This document shows positions 10,074-21,680 of a stretch of 64,000 nucleotides of DNA, piece by piece. The position numbers were made by a program, and so were the translations under genes. Numbering within the stretch: position 1 is the first letter of the stretch; each line of letters begins with the position of its first letter. Origin of the DNA: Enterobacter ludwigii (GTDB lineage Bacteria > Pseudomonadota > Gammaproteobacteria > Enterobacterales > Enterobacteriaceae). The stretch is from assembly GCA_900068845.1 (NCBI GenBank), contig CEFQ01000010.1:539326-603325 (forward strand). Reading direction: 5' to 3'. The notes under the pieces were generated by a model. The model was not told where the DNA came from. It worked only from the letters and a program-made list of their open reading frames with translations, and did not search any database.

Positions 10074-10838
10074 GGTGAGATCATCACCGCGCAGCTTCTG
10101 CCAGGCCTGTCCTAGCATTTCATAGATAGCGCGTTCACTGTGTGCGAGCCACAGCGATGACGGAATGGCGCGTTCCCATCCATTTAACGGCGATGTCACC
10201 GCCAGTTGATTAGCCGGCGCGGCCAGCGGATTCATACCGGCACTTTGGAAGAAATGCATGGCACGCGGCAAATGGTTGGCGGACGTCACCAGCAAGAACG
10301 GATGTTGCCCAATGGTTTGCTTCACCGCGCGTGCTTCACCAACCGTATCCCGCGGCTGATCCAACTGAATAATCGCTTCTGGCGGCACGCCAAGACTCTC
10401 CGCGACTTCTGCCGCCACGCTGGCGCTGCTACGTGGATTTTCGCCTGCCGCTGCGCCAGTAAAGATCATTTTCGCCTGCGGGTAGCGCCGCCACTGACGT
10501 ACGCCTTCTGCCACGCGCGGCAAACTATTGTTTATCAAATTTGAACTTGGCGCCCAATTCGGATTGAAGGTATAGCCGCCGCCGAGCACCACGATATAAT
10601 CGACCGGCTCGTTACCGTTCCAGGTGGGATAATGATTTTCCAGCGGTGACAGCATGCGATCGGCAACCGGCTGCAGGCTCAAAACCAGCAGCAGCAGCCA
10701 GCTGAAAGAGATAAGGATTTTGCCACTTTTTTGCCAACGGCTGAACCAGAGCAGCAAAAGTCCTGCTGCCATCAGCAATAACAGCAGCGGCAAAGGCAGC
10801 AACATCCCGCCAATGACTTTTTTAAATGCGAAAAACAT
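10053..10838 (-). CDS. elyC: Envelope biogenesis factor ElyC (YcbC)
   Basis: ElyC is an inner-membrane DUF218 protein needed for normal peptidoglycan assembly at low temperature, linked to undecaprenyl-phosphate lipid carrier metabolism in E. coli. The 261-aa protein (E. coli 259) has two N-terminal hydrophobic segments (about residues 9-32 and 41-57) and then the DUF218 domain beginning VDYIVVLGGGYTFNP, with LLVTSANHLPRAMHFF further on. It is transcribed away from cmoM and convergent with ycbJ, overlapping it by 21 bp. Confidence 0.95.
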   Translation of the reverse strand: MFFAFKKVIGGMLLPLPLLLLLMAAGLLLLWFSRWQKSGKILISFSWLLLLVLSLQPVADRMLSPLENHYPTWNGNEPVDYIVVLGGGYTFNPNWAPSSNLINNSLPRVAEGVRQWRRYPQAKMIFTGAAAGENPRSSASVAAEVAESLGVPPEAIIQLDQPRDTVGEARAVKQTIGQHPFLLVTSANHLPRAMHFFQSAGMNPLAAPANQLAVTSPLNGWERAIPSSLWLAHSERAIYEMLGQAWQKLRGDDLTSTQPGE

Positions 10839-10962
10839 CGAATAAGGTCTCTTTTGTCCGAAAAAACAGCAGCCAGACGGTTACTGCGGCATGAAAGGTT
10901 CATTCTTGTTGAGCCTGTGACAAAATAGCACAAGTTGAATGCAGCAAAGCGGAGCCATCATC

Positions 10963-11748
10963 ATGCAGGATCGTAACTTTGACGATCTGGCGGACAAATT
11001 CTCACAGAACATTTATGGCACGCGCAAAGGGCAAGTGCGCCAGGCGATTGTCTGGGACGAGCTGGAAGCCCTGTTACCGTCATTGCCTGTCGGGCCCTTA
11101 CAGGTGCTGGATGCCGGTGGCGGCGTGGGACAAGTCTCAAGCGGTCTGGCGGCGCGCGGTCATCAGGTTGTACTGTGCGATCTCTCTGCTGAGATGCTGA
11201 AGTTGGCGGAAGCCCATGCGCTCGCAGCGGGTGTGAGCCACAACATGCAATTCAAACAAATTAGCGCTCAGCAGGTGGGCGAACATTTGGATACGCAGGT
11301 TGATCTGGTATTGTTTCACGCGGTGTTGGAATGGGTGGCGCAGCCAGAAGAAGTGCTGCAAGCGCTGTGGCACACGCTCAAGCCCGGCGGTGTGCTGTCG
11401 TTGATGTTTTACAACGCGCACGGCTTAACCTTCCGCACTCTGACGCTCGGCAATTTCGGCTATATGCGCGCCAATATGAGCAAACGCAAAAAGCGCACGC
11501 TGTCGCCGGATTTCCCACGCGATCCTGATGACGTGACGCGCTGGCTGACAAACTGCGGATTTGACATTGAACGGCGTGCGGGCATTCGCGTCTTCTGTGA
11601 TTACATGAAACCGCAACCCGGCGCAGGGAAGAGCGTTGAGGAAATCATTGAGATGGAACGGCGTTTCTGTCGCCAGGAGCCCTTTTTAAGTTTAGGGCGC
11701 TATATCCACGTGACCGCGCGCAAACCCAGTCAGAAGGATCAACTATGA
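10963..11748 (+). CDS. cmoM: tRNA 5-carboxymethoxyuridine methyltransferase CmoM (SmtA)
   Basis: CmoM uses SAM to methylate cmo5U34 to mcmo5U in the wobble position of certain tRNAs. I place the start at the ATG giving MQDRNFDD, which matches the E. coli start and length (261 aa) and has GGAG about 9 bp upstream; an ATG 24 bp earlier lacks a Shine-Dalgarno. The SAM-binding motif DAGGGVG is at residues 50-56, and LFHAVLEWV and [14 protein letters not shown] follow. The stop overlaps mukF by 4 nt (ATGA), placing this tRNA gene at the head of the muk operon as in E. coli (older name smtA). Confidence 0.97.
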   Translation: MQDRNFDDLADKFSQNIYGTRKGQVRQAIVWDELEALLPSLPVGPLQVLDAGGGVGQVSSGLAARGHQVVLCDLSAEMLKLAEAHALAAGVSHNMQFKQISAQQVGEHLDTQVDLVLFHAVLEWVAQPEEVLQALWHTLKPGGVLSLMFYNAHGLTFRTLTLGNFGYMRANMSKRKKRTLSPDFPRDPDDVTRWLTNCGFDIERRAGIRVFCDYMKPQPGAGKSVEEIIEMERRFCRQEPFLSLGRYIHVTARKPSQKDQL

Positions 11749-13067
11749 GCGAATTTTCCCAGACGGTCCCCGAATTGGTGGCATGGGCGCGCAAGAACGA
11801 TTTTTCGCTTGCGCTGCCGGTAGAACGTCTGGCCTTTTTGCTGGCCATCGCTACCTTAAACGGTGAGCGCATGGACGGCGAGATGAGTGAAGGCGAGCTA
11901 ATTGACGCGTTCCGTCACGTTAGCAAAGCTTTTGAACAAACCCACGAAACCGTGCAGGTACGTGCCAACAACGCCATCAACGACATGGTGCGTCAGCGCT
12001 TGCTTAACCGCTTTACCAGCGAACTGACGGAAGGGCATGCCATTTATCGTCTGACGCCGCTCGCTATCGGTATTACCGACTATTACATCCGCCAGCGCGA
12101 ATTCTCCACGTTGCGCTTGTCAATGCAGTTATCGATCGTGGCGCAGGAGTTGAAGCGTGCCGCAGATGCTGCCGAAGAAGACGGTGACGAATTCCACTGG
12201 CATCGCAACGTATTTGCGCCGCTGAAATATTCGGTGGCAGAAATTTTCGATAGCATCGACATGACGCAGCGTCTGATGGATGAGCAGCAGCAAGCGGTGA
12301 AAACCGACATTGCCGACCTGCTTAACAAAGATTGGCGCGCGGCGATCTCCAGCTGTGAAATGTTGCTGTCGGAAACCTCCGGTACACTGCGCGAGCTGCA
12401 GGATACGCTGGAAGCGGCGGGCGATAAATTGCAGGCCAACCTGCTGCGTATTCAGGACGCGACGCTGAGCAGCCCGGATTTAGGTTTTGTCGATAAGCTG
12501 GTGTACGACCTGCAAAACAAATTGGATCGCATCATCAGTTGGGGCCAGCAGGCAATCGACCTGTGGATTGGCTACGACCGTCACGTGCACAAGTTTATTC
12601 GTACCGCTATCGACATGGATAAGAACCGCGTCTTTGCACAGCGTTTACGCCTGTCGGTGCAAAATTATTTCGACCAGCCGTGGGCGCTTACCTACGCCAA
12701 TGCCGATCGTCTTTACGATATGCGCGATGAAGAGATGACGCTGCGTAATGACGAAGTGATGGGCGAGCTGCCGCCGGAAATGGAATACGAAGAGTTTAAT
12801 GAGATTCGCGAACAGCTGGCCGCAATGATCGAAGAGGCGCTACTGATTTATAAGCAGGAACAAAAGCCACTCCATCTTGCCACGGTGATGCGCGACTATC
12901 TGTCGCAGTATCCGCGCGCGCGCCACTTTGATTTGGCGCGTATTGTCATCGATCAAGCCGTGCGACTCGGCGTGGCCGAAGCTGATTTAGCCGGTCTGCC
13001 TGCGCAATGGCAGGCCATTAATGATTACGGAGCCAAGGTGCAGGCACATGTCATCGACAAATATTGA
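11745..13067 (+). CDS. mukF: Chromosome partition protein MukF (kleisin)
   Basis: MukF is the kleisin of the MukBEF condensin; it bridges MukB heads and binds MukE. The 440-aa length equals E. coli MukF. The N-terminus (about 1-120) is the winged-helix dimerisation domain, the middle (about 120-290) is helical, and the C-terminal region (about 330-440) is the second winged-helix that contacts the MukB head. It overlaps cmoM upstream by 4 nt and mukE downstream by 20 nt, which suggests strict translational coupling and controlled stoichiometry. Confidence 0.98.
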   Translation: MSEFSQTVPELVAWARKNDFSLALPVERLAFLLAIATLNGERMDGEMSEGELIDAFRHVSKAFEQTHETVQVRANNAINDMVRQRLLNRFTSELTEGHAIYRLTPLAIGITDYYIRQREFSTLRLSMQLSIVAQELKRAADAAEEDGDEFHWHRNVFAPLKYSVAEIFDSIDMTQRLMDEQQQAVKTDIADLLNKDWRAAISSCEMLLSETSGTLRELQDTLEAAGDKLQANLLRIQDATLSSPDLGFVDKLVYDLQNKLDRIISWGQQAIDLWIGYDRHVHKFIRTAIDMDKNRVFAQRLRLSVQNYFDQPWALTYANADRLYDMRDEEMTLRNDEVMGELPPEMEYEEFNEIREQLAAMIEEALLIYKQEQKPLHLATVMRDYLSQYPRARHFDLARIVIDQAVRLGVAEADLAGLPAQWQAINDYGAKVQAHVIDKY

Positions 13068-13782
13068 ACAAGTGATGCCAGTCAAACTGGCATTGGCTCT
13101 GGCAAACCCGATTTTCCCGGCGCTCGATAGCCAGTTACGCGCGGGTCGCCACATTGGCATTGAAGAGCTGGATAATCACGCCTTCCTGATGGATTACCAG
13201 GAATATCTCGAAGAGTTTTACACGCGCTATAACGTTGAGCTGATCCGCGCGCCGGAAGGCTTCTTCTATCTGCGTCCGCGTTCAACCACCTTGATCCCGC
13301 GCTCGGTATTGTCCGAGTTGGACATGATGGTCGGCAAGATTCTTTGCTATCTCTATCTCAGCCCGGAACGTCTGGCGAATGAAGGGATTTTTACCCAGCA
13401 AGAGCTGTACGACGAACTGCTGTCGCTAGCTGATGAGAGCAAACTGCTCAAGCTGGTAAATCAGCGCTCCACCGGTTCCGATCTCGATCGTGCCAAGCTG
13501 CAGGAAAAAATGCGCGCGTCGCTGAGCCGCCTGCGTCGTCTTGGCATGGTGTGGTTTATGGGTAACGACAGCAGTAAATTCCGCATCACCGAATCGGTAT
13601 TCCGCTTTGGTGCGGACGTGCGCAGCGGTGATGATGCGCGTGAAGCGCAGCTGCGCCTGATCCGTGACGGTGAAGCGATGACGCTGGAAAGCGCGCCAGC
13701 TGCGACAGAAACCGATGAAGCAGATAACGATATTGACGCTGAAAGCGACGCGAGTGACAACGCGGAGGATGAACAAGCATGA
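13048..13782 (+). CDS. mukE: Chromosome partition protein MukE
   Basis: MukE is the accessory winged-helix subunit of MukBEF that binds MukF. I place the start at the ATG giving [11 protein letters not shown], as in E. coli; an earlier in-frame ATG lies deeper inside mukF. The 244-aa product is about ten residues longer than E. coli MukE because of an extended acidic tail (about 212-244, rich in Asp and Glu). The core [26 protein letters not shown] is almost identical to E. coli. It overlaps mukF by 20 nt and mukB by 4 nt. Confidence 0.97.
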   Translation: MSSTNIEQVMPVKLALALANPIFPALDSQLRAGRHIGIEELDNHAFLMDYQEYLEEFYTRYNVELIRAPEGFFYLRPRSTTLIPRSVLSELDMMVGKILCYLYLSPERLANEGIFTQQELYDELLSLADESKLLKLVNQRSTGSDLDRAKLQEKMRASLSRLRRLGMVWFMGNDSSKFRITESVFRFGADVRSGDDAREAQLRLIRDGEAMTLESAPAATETDEADNDIDAESDASDNAEDEQA

Positions 13783-16700
13783 TTGAACGCGGTAAATTTC
13801 GTTCGCTAACGCTGATCAACTGGAACGGCTTCTTTGCCCGTACTTTTGATCTAGATGAGTTGGTGACCACGCTGTCAGGCGGTAACGGTGCAGGTAAATC
13901 CACCACCATGGCCGCTTTCGTTACGGCAATGATTCCTGACTTAACGCTGCTGCATTTCCGTAATACCACCGAAGCGGGTGCCACTTCCGGTTCGCGCGAT
14001 AAAGGCCTGCACGGCAAACTGCGTGCAGGCGTCTGTTATTCGGTGCTGGATGTGGTCAACTCTCGCCATCAACGCGTGATAGTGGGTGTACGTCTTCAGC
14101 AGGTGGCAGGGCGCGATAAAAAAGTCGATATCAAACCATTCAGTATTCACGGCTTGCCGGGCGATTCACAGCCTACCGATATGCTGACCGAAGTCCTCAA
14201 TAACCGTCAGGCGCGCGTGTTGCCGCTGACGGAAGTGAAGGAACGTGTCGAAGCGCAGGAAGGCGTACAGTTCAAACAGTACAACTCTGTAACCGATTAT
14301 CACTCGGTGCTGTTTGAACTCGGCGTGGTGCCACGTCGTCTGCGTAATGCCAGCGATCGCAGCAAATTCTATCGTCTGATCGAAGCCTCGCTGTATGGCG
14401 GTATTTCCAGCGCCATCACCCGATCGCTGCGCGATTACCTGCTGCCCGAAAACGGCGGCGTGCGCAAAGCTTTCCAGGATATGGAAGCTGCGCTGCGTGA
14501 AAACCGCATGACGCTGGAAGCCATTCGTGTTACGCAGTCGGATCGCGACCTGTTTAAACATCTGATTTCTGAAGCCACCAGCTATGTTTCCGCCGACTAC
14601 ATGCGCCACGCTAACGAGCGTCGCCTTCACCTCGATGGCGCGTTGCAGCTGCGCAATGAGCTTTTTACCAGCCGTAATCAGCTCATTTCCGAACAGTATC
14701 GACATATCGAAATGGCGCGCGAGTTGTCCGAGCACAACGGTGCCGAGAGCGATCTGGAAAGCGATTATCAGGGTGCCAGCGATCATCTCAATCTGGTGCA
14801 AACTGCGATGCGCCAGGCGGAAAAGATCGAGCGCTACGATGCCGATCTGGAAGAACTGACCTATCGTCTTGAAGAGCAGAACGAAGTTGTTGCCGAAGCG
14901 CGTGAAGTGCAGGAAGAGAACGAAGCGCGCGCCGAAGCGGCTGAAGTTGAAGTGGATGAGCTGAAAAGCCAACTCGCTGACTTCCAGCAGGCGCTTGATG
15001 TGCAGCAGACGCGTGCCATCCAGTATCAGCAAGCCTTACAGGCATTGGAGAAAGCGCGTACGCAGTGCCAGCTGCCCGATTTAACTATCGATAATGCCGC
15101 TGAATGGCAGGAAACCTTCCAGGCGCGTGAAGAAGAAGCGACCGAACGTCTGCTGCGTCTCGAGCAGAAACTGAGCGTCGCCGAAGCGGCACACAGCCAG
15201 TTCGAGCAGGCGCTGACATTAGTCACGAGCATTGCGGGTGACGTCGGTCGTCAGGATGCGTGGCAAGTGGGCCGTGAATTACTGCGTGATGCCAGCAATC
15301 AGCGTCATCATGCCGAACAACTCTCCTCGCTGCGTCTGCGCCTGAATGAATTGGAAACGCGTCTGCGCGAGCAACATGATGCTGAACGTTTGCTGGCGGA
15401 TTTCTGCAAACGTCAGGGCCAGCAATACGATGCGGATGCGCTTGACGGTTTGCAGCGTGAACTCGAAGCGCAGATTGAACAACTGAATGAGAGCGTAGCG
15501 GATGCCGGCGAACGCCGCATGTTGATGCGTCAAGAGCTGGAGCAACTGCGTGAGCGCATTACGGCGCTGACCGCCCGCGCGCCACACTGGCTGGCAGCGC
15601 AGGAGATCCTCACGCAACTGAGTGAGCAAACCGGCCAGGAGCTGACCAGCAGCCAGCAGATTACCGAATTTATGCAGCAACTGCTGGAGCGTGAGCGTGA
15701 AACCACAGTTGAGCGTGACGAACTGGCCGCGCGGAAGCGCGAAGTTGAACAGCAGATTGAACGTCTGAGTCAACCGGGCGGCGCGGAAGATGCTCGCCTG
15801 ACGCAACTGGCGGAACGTTTTGGCGGCGTGCTGCTGTCAGAAATTTATGATGACGTTACGCTGGATGATGCGCCGTACTTCTCGGCGTTGTACGGTCCCT
15901 CGCGTCACGCCATCGTGGTGCCGGATCTGTCGCTGGTGCGCGAACTGCTCGACGGTTTAGACGAGTGCCCGGAAGATCTCTATCTGATTGAAGGCGATCC
16001 GCAGGCATTTGACGACAGCGTATTTAGCGTTGAAGAGTTGCAAAAAGCGGTAGTGGTAAAAGTGGCTGAGCGTCAGTGGCGCTACTCCCGCTTCCCCAAA
16101 GTACCGCTGTTTGGCCGCGCGGCGCGTGAAAATCAGTTGGAACTGTTGAACAACGAACGTGAACAGCTGGCCGAGCGTTATGCCACGCTGTCGTTTGATG
16201 TGCAGAAAACCCAGCGTTTGCACCAATCCTTCAGCCGCTTTATTGGTAGCCATTTAGCGGTAGCGTTTGATGAAGATCCGGAAGCGCAGATTCGTCAGCT
16301 CAACAGCCGCCGTGGCGAGCTGGAGCGGGCTTTAGCGCAGCATGAAAACGATAATCAGCAGCAGCGCGCACAGTTTGAGCAGGCAAAAGAGGGTGTCAGC
16401 CAGCTGAACCGCCTGTTGCCGCGCGTTAATCTGCTGCTCGACGACACGCTCGGCGATCGTTGTGAAGAGATCCGCGAGCGGGTAGAAGAAGCGCAGGAAG
16501 CCGCGCGTTTCCTGCATCAACACGGCAGCAAACTCAGCAAGCTGGAGCCGTTGATTTCGGTACTGCAAAGCGATCCGCAGCAGCACGATCAGCTGCAGCG
16601 CGATTATCAGCAGGCGCAGCAACAGCAGCGTGATGCGCGTCAGCAGGCGTTTGCGCTGACCGAGGTGGTGCAGCGCCGTGCGCATTTCAGCTATGAAAGT

Positions 16701-18245
16701 TCAGCTGGCATGTTAGGTGGTAACAGCGATCTCAATGAAAAATTGCGTCAGCGTCTGGAGCAGGCGGAAGGCGAGCGCAGCCGCGCACGTGAACGTCTGC
16801 GTGGACATCAGGCACAGCTGACGCAGTATTCGCAAGTGCTGGCGTCGCTGAAAAGCTCTTACGACGCCAAACGCGACATGCTGAAAGAGTTGCAGCAAGA
16901 GATGCAGGATATCGGCGTGCATGCTGATGCCAGCGCAGAAGAGCGCGCGCGCATCCGTCGTGATGAGCTGTATAGCGCACTGAGCCACAACCGCGCGCGT
17001 CGCAACCAGTTGGAAAAACAGATCACCTTCTGTGAAGCAGAAATGGATAGCCTGCAGAAGAAACTGCGCAAGCTGGCACGCGATTATCACCAGATTCGTC
17101 AGCAGGTAGTGAATGCTAAAGCGGGCTGGTGCGCGGTGCTGCGTCTGGTCAAAGAGAACGGTGTTGAGCGTCGTCTGCATCGCCGCGAACTGGCCTATCT
17201 CAGCGGTGATGAGCTACGTTCTATGTCGGATAAAGCGCTCGGTGCGCTGCGTCTGGCGGTGGCGGATAATGAACATCTGCGCGATGTGCTGCGCATGTCT
17301 GAAGATCCGAAACGTCCGGAGCGTAAGATTCAGTTCTTTATCGCGGTGTACCAGCATCTGCGCGAACGTATCCGTCAGGACATCATTCGTACCGACGATC
17401 CGGTTGAAGCCATCGAGCAGATGGAGATCGAACTGAATCGCCTGACCGAAGAGCTAACGGCGCGCGAACAGACGCTGGCGATCAGTTCACGCAGCGCCGC
17501 GAACATTATTCGCAAAACCATTCAGCGCGAGCAAAACCGTATTCGCCAGCTGAACCAAGGTTTGCAGGCCGTGAGCTTTGGTCAGGTGCGCAGCGTGCGC
17601 CTCAACGTGAACGTGCGTGAAGCGCACTCCACGCTGCTGGATACGCTGTCGGAAGAGCATGAGCAGCACCAGGATCTGTTTACCAGCAATCGCTTAACCT
17701 TCTCGGAAGCCCTGGCGAAACTTTATCAGCGCCTCAATCCGCAGATCGATATGGGCCAACGCACGCCGCAAACCATCGGTGAAGAGCTGCTCGACTACCG
17801 CAACTATCTTGAGATGGAAGTGGAGGTCAATCGTGGTACTGATGGCTGGCTGCGCGCGGAAAGTGGCGCACTTTCAACCGGTGAAGCGATCGGTACCGGG
17901 ATGTCGATTCTGGTGATGGTGGTACAGAGTTGGGAAGAGGAATCGCGTCGTCTGCGCGGCAAAGATATTTCGCCGTGTCGTCTGCTGTTCCTCGATGAAG
18001 CGGCCCGTCTGGATGCACGTTCTATCGCCACGTTGTTTGAGCTGTGCGAACGTCTGGAGATGCAGCTGATCATCGCAGCACCAGAGAACATCAGCCCGGA
18101 AAAAGGCACTACCTACAAGCTGGTGCGTAAAATGTTTAACAACACCGAACATGTGCATGTAGTGGGTCTGCGCGGCTTCTCGGCGGATTCCGCACCCGTG
18201 AAACAGGAAACGCCCGGGCTTGGTCTTGAAACGGAAAATAGCTAG
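13779..18245 (+). CDS. mukB: Chromosome partition protein MukB (SMC-like ATPase)
   Basis: MukB is the SMC-like motor of the condensin that compacts and segregates the chromosome. The product is 1488 aa (E. coli 1486). The N-terminal head carries Walker A GGNGAGKS (34-41). Long Gln/Glu/Arg-rich coiled coils flank a hinge near residues 645-805. The C-terminal head carries the signature [12 protein letters not shown] and Walker B LLFLDEAA with Asp1406-Glu1407. Translation is coupled to mukE by ATGA. A strong terminator follows, closing the cmoM-mukFEB operon. Confidence 0.99.
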   Translation: MIERGKFRSLTLINWNGFFARTFDLDELVTTLSGGNGAGKSTTMAAFVTAMIPDLTLLHFRNTTEAGATSGSRDKGLHGKLRAGVCYSVLDVVNSRHQRVIVGVRLQQVAGRDKKVDIKPFSIHGLPGDSQPTDMLTEVLNNRQARVLPLTEVKERVEAQEGVQFKQYNSVTDYHSVLFELGVVPRRLRNASDRSKFYRLIEASLYGGISSAITRSLRDYLLPENGGVRKAFQDMEAALRENRMTLEAIRVTQSDRDLFKHLISEATSYVSADYMRHANERRLHLDGALQLRNELFTSRNQLISEQYRHIEMARELSEHNGAESDLESDYQGASDHLNLVQTAMRQAEKIERYDADLEELTYRLEEQNEVVAEAREVQEENEARAEAAEVEVDELKSQLADFQQALDVQQTRAIQYQQALQALEKARTQCQLPDLTIDNAAEWQETFQAREEEATERLLRLEQKLSVAEAAHSQFEQALTLVTSIAGDVGRQDAWQVGRELLRDASNQRHHAEQLSSLRLRLNELETRLREQHDAERLLADFCKRQGQQYDADALDGLQRELEAQIEQLNESVADAGERRMLMRQELEQLRERITALTARAPHWLAAQEILTQLSEQTGQELTSSQQITEFMQQLLERERETTVERDELAARKREVEQQIERLSQPGGAEDARLTQLAERFGGVLLSEIYDDVTLDDAPYFSALYGPSRHAIVVPDLSLVRELLDGLDECPEDLYLIEGDPQAFDDSVFSVEELQKAVVVKVAERQWRYSRFPKVPLFGRAARENQLELLNNEREQLAERYATLSFDVQKTQRLHQSFSRFIGSHLAVAFDEDPEAQIRQLNSRRGELERALAQHENDNQQQRAQFEQAKEGVSQLNRLLPRVNLLLDDTLGDRCEEIRERVEEAQEAARFLHQHGSKLSKLEPLISVLQSDPQQHDQLQRDYQQAQQQQRDARQQAFALTEVVQRRAHFSYESSAGMLGGNSDLNEKLRQRLEQAEGERSRARERLRGHQAQLTQYSQVLASLKSSYDAKRDMLKELQQEMQDIGVHADASAEERARIRRDELYSALSHNRARRNQLEKQITFCEAEMDSLQKKLRKLARDYHQIRQQVVNAKAGWCAVLRLVKENGVERRLHRRELAYLSGDELRSMSDKALGALRLAVADNEHLRDVLRMSEDPKRPERKIQFFIAVYQHLRERIRQDIIRTDDPVEAIEQMEIELNRLTEELTAREQTLAISSRSAANIIRKTIQREQNRIRQLNQGLQAVSFGQVRSVRLNVNVREAHSTLLDTLSEEHEQHQDLFTSNRLTFSEALAKLYQRLNPQIDMGQRTPQTIGEELLDYRNYLEMEVEVNRGTDGWLRAESGALSTGEAIGTGMSILVMVVQSWEEESRRLRGKDISPCRLLFLDEAARLDARSIATLFELCERLEMQLIIAAPENISPEKGTTYKLVRKMFNNTEHVHVVGLRGFSADSAPVKQETPGLGLETENS

Positions 18246-18288
18246 CGCTAAATCTGGTTAAAAAACAGCGCTACGTTTAATCTGTAAG

Positions 18289-18323
18289 CGGCATCTGCAC
18301 TTAAAGGCAGATGCCGTTTTTTA
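18289..18323 (+). terminator. Intrinsic terminator of the muk operon
   Basis: A perfect 10-bp stem CGGCATCTGC/GCAGATGCCG (18289-18298 with 18307-18316) is followed by TTTTTTATT, about 43 bp after the mukB stop. Confidence 0.92.
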
Positions 18324-18401
18324 TTCGTATACTCAACATTAAGAGTATGGTTGTACATAGCGATAACAGGGCGCTATGTCATTGGTGAGAAGGGGGCAGG
18401 G

Positions 18402-20228
18402 ATGTTGCTAAACAATAAAAGCAAAATGAGTCGTGCTGCAGGAGTACTCGGTTTGTCACTGGTATTGTCACCGCTGGCGGTCAGCTATGCGGCTATCACC
18501 TCCACGCTGCCTCACTCCACGCACCGTTCGATGTCGGTTGCTGCCAGCCAGCAACAGATCCAGCAGGCGTTTAGCGCCACGGAACAACCCTTCTATCTGC
18601 CGGGCTTAGCCGGCATTTATGCTTCGCGCGATATGGCTCCGCTGTGGCAAGACCACGAAGCGGTGCAGGCTTTTCAGCAGCAGCTGGCGGAAGTGGCGCT
18701 CTCTGGCGTACAGCCGCAGTTCAGCCGCTGGGTGGAGCGTCTAACCAATCCCAATATTAAAGGTCTGGCGCGCGATATCGTGCTGAGCGATGCGATGCTC
18801 GGCTATCTGCAATTTGTCGCCAATGTGCCTTCGCAGGGTGAAACCTGGCTCTACAGCAACGTGCCGTACAAGCTGACGATGCCGACGCTGTCGGCGATTA
18901 ATCAATGGCAGAACGCGGTCAACGCGGGCGGCAGCCGCTCTTTCGTGGTTTCTCTACAGCCGCAACACCCTCAATACGCACCGATGCACAGCGCGTTGAA
19001 AACGTTGCTGACCGATAATCGCCCGTGGCCGCAACTGCGCGACAGTACCACACTGCGTCCGGGACAAATCAGCAATGATGTGCCTGCGTTACGCGAAATT
19101 CTGCAACGTACCGGCATGTTAACCGCCAGCCACAGCAGCACGCCTACGCCGGCGGAAGATTCGGTGCCAACCGCCCCGGTTCCGGTGAGTCAAAGCAATC
19201 AACCGGTAGCAGTGAGTCCGTCTGCCGCCAATTTTGATGATATTGATGCTGCTCCCGCTCTGGCCGCTTCACCTGAAGTGGCCAATAATGTTGCCGCTAA
19301 TCCGACAGCCGTCGGCCCCAATGTGTATGACACCGCGCTAGTGGAGGGCGTTAAGCGTTTCCAGCATTGGCAGGGATTGGCCGATGACGGTGCGATTGGT
19401 CCGCGCACGCGCGAGTGGTTGAATGTACCTCCGCAGATGCGTGCATCGCTGCTGGCACTGAATATTCAACGTCTGCGCCTGCTGCCGGATGATATGCATA
19501 ACGGCATCATGGTAAACATTCCCAACTACTCGCTGACCTACTACAACAATGGTGCCACCATTTTATCATCACGCGTGATCGTCGGTCGTCCCGATCGCAA
19601 AACGCCGCTGATGCGCAGCGCGTTGAATAATGTGGTGCTTAATCCACCGTGGAACGTGCCAACTACATTGGTGCGTCAGGATATTGTGCCAAAGGTGAAG
19701 CAGGATCCGACTTATCTGTACAAGCACGGTTATACGCTGCTGTCCGGCTGGAGCGCGGATGCGGAAGTGATCGATCCCTCCATGATTGACTGGCGTATGG
19801 TGTCGGCGGCGAGCTTCCCGTATCGCATTCGTCAGGCGCCAGGCGCGACGAACTCACTTGGCCGTTACAAATTCAACATGCCAAGCTCAGATGCCATTTA
19901 TCTGCATGATACGCCCAACCATATGCTGTTCCAGCGCGATATCCGTGCGCTCAGTTCAGGCTGTGTCCGCGTGAACAAAGCTTCCGAGTTGGCCGATCTG
20001 CTATTACAGGATGTGGGTTGGAATGACGGACGTATTTCGGACACGTTGAAAGAGGGGAATACGCGCTATGTACCGATTCGTCATCGTATTCCGGTCAACC
20101 TTTACTACTTAACCGCCTGGGTTGCTGACGACGGGCAACCGCAATATCGTACAGATATTTACAATTATGATAACCCCGCGCGATCTGGCAGTCAGGTGCT
20201 GAATAAAGCAGGTCAATTGCTACTCTAG
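18402..20228 (+). CDS. ldtD: L,D-transpeptidase LdtD (YcbB)
   Basis: LdtD forms 3-3 (mDAP-mDAP) crosslinks in periplasmic peptidoglycan, which bypass penicillin-binding proteins and help cells survive outer-membrane stress. I use the ATG giving MLLNNKSK (608 aa), preceded by GGGGGCAGGG; an earlier in-frame ATG at 18351 has no support. An N-terminal signal/anchor segment covers about 11-32. A scaffold region leads to a low-complexity Ala/Pro/Ser linker (about 245-300), a peptidoglycan-binding motif ([17 protein letters not shown]) and the YkuD domain. Catalytic Cys521 lies in SSGCVRV and His502 in HDTPNH, with the same 19-residue spacing as E. coli His509/Cys528. Confidence 0.96.
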   Translation: MLLNNKSKMSRAAGVLGLSLVLSPLAVSYAAITSTLPHSTHRSMSVAASQQQIQQAFSATEQPFYLPGLAGIYASRDMAPLWQDHEAVQAFQQQLAEVALSGVQPQFSRWVERLTNPNIKGLARDIVLSDAMLGYLQFVANVPSQGETWLYSNVPYKLTMPTLSAINQWQNAVNAGGSRSFVVSLQPQHPQYAPMHSALKTLLTDNRPWPQLRDSTTLRPGQISNDVPALREILQRTGMLTASHSSTPTPAEDSVPTAPVPVSQSNQPVAVSPSAANFDDIDAAPALAASPEVANNVAANPTAVGPNVYDTALVEGVKRFQHWQGLADDGAIGPRTREWLNVPPQMRASLLALNIQRLRLLPDDMHNGIMVNIPNYSLTYYNNGATILSSRVIVGRPDRKTPLMRSALNNVVLNPPWNVPTTLVRQDIVPKVKQDPTYLYKHGYTLLSGWSADAEVIDPSMIDWRMVSAASFPYRIRQAPGATNSLGRYKFNMPSSDAIYLHDTPNHMLFQRDIRALSSGCVRVNKASELADLLLQDVGWNDGRISDTLKEGNTRYVPIRHRIPVNLYYLTAWVADDGQPQYRTDIYNYDNPARSGSQVLNKAGQLLL

Positions 20229-20264
20229 TGATTGATTTGACTGTTCTCCTTTTACATTAAATTA

Positions 20265-20307
20265 ACCAAGACCAGTCTCGAAAATTTGATTTTGAGCTGG
20301 TTTTGGT
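20265..20307 (+). other. Long bulged hairpin between ldtD and mepK
   Basis: An outer stem of 11 pairs, including one G-U, joins ACCAAGACCAG to CTGGTTTTGGT. It is continued inward by CTC/GAG and AAAA/TTTT around a 5-nt loop, with two single-base bulges. It starts 37 bp after the ldtD stop and has no T-run, so it may be a transcript-end stabiliser or processing site, or an attenuator ahead of mepK. Confidence 0.5.
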
Positions 20308-20415
20308 CTTCTGAATCATATTCCGGGTTGACTGAGTCTTAGGTGGACGTTACTGTTCGGCCTTGTGTACTTTTCGCACATATTTTATCCGCTTTAGATT
20401 AGGTAACCTCGCTTC

Positions 20416-20967
20416 ATGGCTAATATTGATTCTCAACGTCGTCGATTACTCTTGATTGGAGGCGCAGCAGCAGGTTTATCACTGCTTCCTGGCTCCGCGC
20501 TGGCTTCGCTTTCCACCGCCCGCCCTCGAGTATTGACACTCAGTAACCTTCACACCGGTGAAACCCTTAAAACAGAGTTTTTTAACGGTAAGCGTTATGA
20601 CAAGGATGAGTTAGCCCGCTTAAATCACTTCTTCCGTGATTATCGCGCCAATCAGGTGAAGAACATCGATCCGCATCTTTTTGACCAGCTTTATCGCCTG
20701 CAAACGCTACTTGATACGCGTAAACCAGTGCAGCTGATTTCCGGTTACCGCACGTTAGCCACTAACACCATGCTGCGTGAATCGGGTCCGGGCGTGGCGA
20801 AAAAAAGCTACCACACCAAAGGACAAGCCATGGATTTCCATATTGAGGGAATTTCGTTGAGCAATGTTCGCAAAGCGGCGTTATCAATGCGCGCTGGTGG
20901 TGTAGGATATTACCCGCGCAGCAACTTCGTACACATTGATACCGGGCCTGCAAGGCACTGGTCCTGA
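20416..20967 (+). CDS. mepK: Peptidoglycan L,D-endopeptidase MepK (YcbK)
   Basis: MepK is a periplasmic LAS-type metallo-endopeptidase that cuts mDAP-mDAP (3-3) crosslinks and, less well, 4-3 crosslinks. The 183-aa protein begins with a twin-arginine signal (QRRRLLLIGGAAAG) ending near ALA-S at residue 30. Zinc ligands are visible as His133, Asp140 (HTKGQAMD) and His173 (VHID), at the positions known for E. coli MepK. It lies directly downstream of ldtD, which makes the bonds MepK cuts, and upstream of gloC by 36 bp. Confidence 0.95.
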   Translation: MANIDSQRRRLLLIGGAAAGLSLLPGSALASLSTARPRVLTLSNLHTGETLKTEFFNGKRYDKDELARLNHFFRDYRANQVKNIDPHLFDQLYRLQTLLDTRKPVQLISGYRTLATNTMLRESGPGVAKKSYHTKGQAMDFHIEGISLSNVRKAALSMRAGGVGYYPRSNFVHIDTGPARHWS

Positions 20968-21003
20968 TACCGGCAGCGCTGCGTGTGTCGGTCATGGAGC
21001 GCT

Positions 21004-21636
21004 ATGAATTACCAAATTATCCCGGTTACCGCTTTTTCCCAGAACTGTTCAGTTATTTGGGATGACGAAACCCAACAAGCGGCATTAGTCGATCCTGGCG
21101 GCGATGCGGAAACCATCAAAGCCGTGTTGGCAGAACGTGGTTTAACGCCGTCGCAAATCCTGCTCACGCACGGACATCTCGATCATGTCGGTGCCGCCGC
21201 TGAACTCGCGGCACATTATCAGGTGCCGATTGTCGGCCCGCATCCGCTTGATGCTTTCTGGTTAGATAATCTGCCAACTCAAAGCCGCATGTTTGGATTA
21301 CCCGAATGCGCACCGCTCGTGCCCGATCGCTGGCTGGAAGAGGGGGAGACCGTGCAGGTGGGGAATGTTCATTTGGACGTGTTGCTTTGTCCGGGCCACA
21401 CGCCGGGACACATTGTGTTCTTCGATCGCGCAGGGCGTCTTCTTATTTCAGGCGATGTGATTTTCAACGGCGGCGTTGGACGCACCGATTTTCCGCAGGG
21501 CAGTCACAGCGATTTGATCAATGCGATTAAAACCAAGCTGCTGCCGCTCGGCGATGATGTTACTTTCGTGCCGGGTCACGGACCTGTCTCAACGTTGGGT
21601 CGGGAGCGCATCAGCAATCCGTTCCTTCAAGAATAA
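21004..21636 (+). CDS. gloC: Hydroxyacylglutathione hydrolase GloC (YcbL, glyoxalase II type)
   Basis: GloC hydrolyses S-D-lactoylglutathione, completing detoxification of methylglyoxal. The 210-aa metallo-beta-lactamase-fold protein carries the metal motif HGHLDH, a second-site [14 protein letters not shown] and PGHGP. I use the ATG giving [15 protein letters not shown], preceded by GGAG and matching E. coli, rather than an ATG 21 bp upstream. Functionally it pairs with mgsA, the methylglyoxal-producing enzyme at the right end of the window. It is convergent with aspC. Confidence 0.95.
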   Translation: MNYQIIPVTAFSQNCSVIWDDETQQAALVDPGGDAETIKAVLAERGLTPSQILLTHGHLDHVGAAAELAAHYQVPIVGPHPLDAFWLDNLPTQSRMFGLPECAPLVPDRWLEEGETVQVGNVHLDVLLCPGHTPGHIVFFDRAGRLLISGDVIFNGGVGRTDFPQGSHSDLINAIKTKLLPLGDDVTFVPGHGPVSTLGRERISNPFLQE

Positions 21637-21664
21637 AAAATGGGCCATTTAGGCCCATTTTTCA
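21635..21664. terminator. Bidirectional terminator between gloC and aspC
   Basis: The stem TGGGCC/GGCCCA with a 5-nt loop is flanked by an A-run on the left and a T-run on the right, so it can serve gloC on plus and aspC on minus. Confidence 0.9.
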
Positions 21665-21680
21665 TTATTCGTCGTCTGGC

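Noticed and set aside
14166-15032. Long antisense open frame (288 codons) within mukB
   Set aside because: It lies opposite a fully conserved mukB coding region and has no Shine-Dalgarno or recognisable domain; it reflects codon bias of the sense strand. The same applies to antisense frames in rpsA (26-604), pepN (28939-29607) and uup (44762-45424).
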